Origin: Flavobacterium flavigenum | GTDB taxonomy: Bacteria > Bacteroidota > Bacteroidia > Flavobacteriales > Flavobacteriaceae | Length of the DNA: 64,000 nt | Assembly (NCBI RefSeq): GCF_027111255.2 | Contig: NZ_CP114285.2 | Coordinates: forward strand, 2,666,001-2,730,000 | Direction: 5' to 3' | In this document: positions 62,577-64,000 of the stretch, piece after piece | How positions within the stretch are numbered: the first letter of the stretch is position 1 | Layout of the letters: every line of letters begins with the position of its first letter | Notes under the pieces: generated by a model | Seen by the model: the letters and a program-made list of their open reading frames with translations, nothing else | Databases searched by the model: none | What the model was told of the DNA's origin: nothing | Position numbers and translations under genes: made by a program

Positions 62577-63338
62577 TTATTTTAATTTTGCCATTAATTT
62601 TTCAGCTACCAGTTTTGATGAAGCCGGATTTTGACCTGTAATCAACAAACCATCTTCTACTGCATAAGGCGCCCAATCAGCTCCTTTTGAATATTCGCCA
62701 CCATTAGCTTTCAAAGCATCTTCCAATAAAAACGGAACCACTTTTGTTAATCCAACTGCTTCTTCTTCAGTATTTGAAAATCCGGTAACTTTTTTGTCTT
62801 TTACTAAATAAGAACCATCAATCTTTACATTTTTTAATGCTGCCGGTGCGTGACAAACAAAACTTACTGGTTTTTTATGATTGTAAAAAGATTCAATCAA
62901 AGCGATAGAATTTTGATCAACGGCCAAATCCCACATTGGTCCGTGGCCACCCGGATAAAAAACTGCATCAAAATCTTTCTGATCCACTTCTGTAATTTTA
63001 TGCGTACGTTTTAACTTTTCCTGTAAAGCTAAATCGGCATCAAAACGTTTAGTGTCTTCTGTAGCAGCACTCGGATCATTACTTTTTGGATCAATTGGCG
63101 GCTGACCACCTAAAGGACTTGCAATTTCGACAACATATCCCTGATCTATAAGGGTATAATATGGCGCAGCAAATTCTTCTGTCCAAAATCCTGTTTTTTC
63201 ACCTGTATCTCCTAATTTGTCATGGCTCGTAAGCACAAATAATACTTTTTTCATCTTTTTTTTATTTAATTTTTGAGCAGTAGTCGAAATACTACTAACC
63301 GTTAAAGCTATAATTGCAAATAATGCTATTTTGTTCAT
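62577..63338 (-). CDS. Exported DJ-1/PfpI-family protein (Hsp31-like)
   Basis: With the ATG at 63338 (253 residues) there is a signal peptide (MNKIALFAIIALTVSSISTTA), unusual for a DJ-1-like protein. The core is the class I amidotransferase-like fold: nucleophile Cys in SFVCHAPAAL (about 163-171), with FYPGGHGPMWDL and the conserved Glu in FWTEEFAAP. This triad arrangement occurs in Hsp31/glyoxalase III proteins, which act on methylglyoxal or serve as holdases. The TAAATTTG box 16 bases upstream supports this start over Met 63356. It is co-transcribed with the alcohol dehydrogenase. Confidence 0.85.
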   Translation of the reverse strand: MNKIALFAIIALTVSSISTTAQKLNKKKMKKVLFVLTSHDKLGDTGEKTGFWTEEFAAPYYTLIDQGYVVEIASPLGGQPPIDPKSNDPSAATEDTKRFDADLALQEKLKRTHKITEVDQKDFDAVFYPGGHGPMWDLAVDQNSIALIESFYNHKKPVSFVCHAPAALKNVKIDGSYLVKDKKVTGFSNTEEEAVGLTKVVPFLLEDALKANGGEYSKGADWAPYAVEDGLLITGQNPASSKLVAEKLMAKLK

Positions 63339-63353
63339 TTGATTAATTTTAAA

Positions 63354-63403
63354 CAAATTTACAGCTTATATGATATTTGTAAAAATAAAATAAACTATGT
63401 TTG
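63354..63403. promoter_or_regulatory. Divergent promoter region of the DJ-1 gene and the LysR gene
   Basis: Minus strand: TAAATTTG at 63354-63361. Plus strand: TATGTTTG at 63396-63403 with a TTTG at 63376-63379 (16-base spacer). The 85-base gap between two divergent genes is a typical place for a LysR regulator to bind. Confidence 0.55.
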
Positions 63404-63423
63404 TTATAAGTAAATTTATAGCT

Positions 63424-64000
63424 ATGGTCAATTTAGAATGGTATAGAACATTTAAGGCGGTCTACAAAAACGGAAACTTTTCTGTTGCCGCAAAAGAGCT
63501 TTTTATGAGTCAGCCCGCAGTTAGTCAGCAAATCTCAATGTTGGAAGCTCATGTTGGGAATAAATTATTTATTCGAAAGTCAAAAGGCGTAGAACCAACA
63601 GAGTATGCTAAGTTACTGAATAACTTGATTATAGATGCACTTGACCGTCTTGAAAATGTAGAAACTACTTTTAGGTCAAAAGCTGAAGATGCTACGCGGT
63701 TAATTTCTGTGGGCATATCAAAACATCTTTTCAGCAGTGTTGGCAATGCTTTAATTGCAAAATTTGATTTAATCGATTTTACTTTTGCCGATGATGACAC
63801 GCTGTTTTCCTTAGTCGATTCTAAAAAACTGGACTTTGCCATTGTTTCCAAAAAATACGATACGTTTGATACCATTCAGGAAACGGTTGCTAAGATTAAA
63901 TTAGTAATGGTTGGACCAACGAATTTGGATATTACCGAATTTCGCCAGAAACTAAAATCAGATAATTTTACTGAAGCGGAACAATGGCTGAACGAGCAAA
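63424..64000 (+). CDS. LysR-family transcription regulator (3' end outside window)
   Basis: The frame opens with ATG at 63424 and runs through the window end, giving 192 residues so far. The first 60 form the LysR helix-turn-helix: WYRTFKAVYKNGNFSVAAKE and SQPAVSQQISMLEAHVGNKL. A substrate-binding domain starts near residue 90. LysR regulators usually control a divergent gene in response to a small ligand; here the DJ-1/alcohol dehydrogenase pair lies across the shared promoter region and is the natural target. Confidence 0.9.
   Translation, partial: MVNLEWYRTFKAVYKNGNFSVAAKELFMSQPAVSQQISMLEAHVGNKLFIRKSKGVEPTEYAKLLNNLIIDALDRLENVETTFRSKAEDATRLISVGISKHLFSSVGNALIAKFDLIDFTFADDDTLFSLVDSKKLDFAIVSKKYDTFDTIQETVAKIKLVMVGPTNLDITEFRQKLKSDNFTEAEQWLNEQ

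Overview
The window is almost certainly from a Flavobacterium or a very close relative (Bacteroidota, Flavobacteriaceae). The evidence is low GC, promoters of the TAnnTTTG type, a T9SS type A sorting tail, PorZ, a PID-CTERM peptide, the rpmF-fabH-accB-accC cluster, a full Bat (batABCDE) operon, two TSP3/OmpA proteins, and dispersed intergenic repeats that look typical of the genus. No rRNA, complete tRNA or CRISPR array was seen.

Positions 1 to about 8725 look like an accessory island. It opens with the end of an SMC-like ABC ATPase cut by the window edge. This is followed, tightly packed on the same strand, by a small middle-component-like protein, a PD-(D/E)XK nuclease-like protein and a two-motif DNA methyltransferase. 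The set resembles the ABC-three-component (Lamassu-type) conflict systems, here with a methyltransferase attached. Next come a convergent HEPN-like gene with a small partner, a JAB (RadC-like) gene with a conserved companion, an XRE repressor, and a divergent three-gene set (zinc-ribbon membrane protein, Cys-rich protein, lipoprotein). At 8708-8725 lies an isolated 18-bp sequence that looks like the 3' end of a tRNA gene, followed by a terminator. This is what remains at the far end of an island inserted into a tRNA gene, so the integrase and the intact tRNA would lie left of the window.

From about 8.8 kb onward the content is core chromosome: riboflavin synthase, pdxA, yceD-rpmF-fabH-accB-accC (fatty acid synthesis start), an OmpA-type porin, a small membrane/TPR/lipoprotein operon, pepP, ferritin, an AIM24-like protein and an alpha/beta hydrolase. 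Then follow the two halves of an AddAB-like helicase-nuclease (25-28 kb and 31-34 kb), separated by an OmpA protein and kbl. After these come lspA, a DksA-like protein lacking most zinc ligands, and ileS with a swapped HIGH motif (GIHH). Next are a broken T9SS-exported protein, recO, porZ, gdhA, an outer-membrane protein, a cystathionine gamma-synthase-type enzyme, a DUF3298 lipoprotein, an AlbA_2 protein, an SDR enzyme and an aldo/keto reductase.

At 50.6-60 kb an eight-gene co-directional block encodes MoxR, a DUF58 protein, a BatD-like membrane protein and BatA to BatE, thought to form an envelope-associated complex assembled or remodelled by the MoxR ATPase. The window ends with gpsA, an iron-type alcohol dehydrogenase, an exported DJ-1/PfpI protein and a divergent LysR regulator that runs off the right edge. 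Several intergenic regions hold palindromic repeats, a decayed ABC ATPase gene, a short unlisted gene and orphan terminators.
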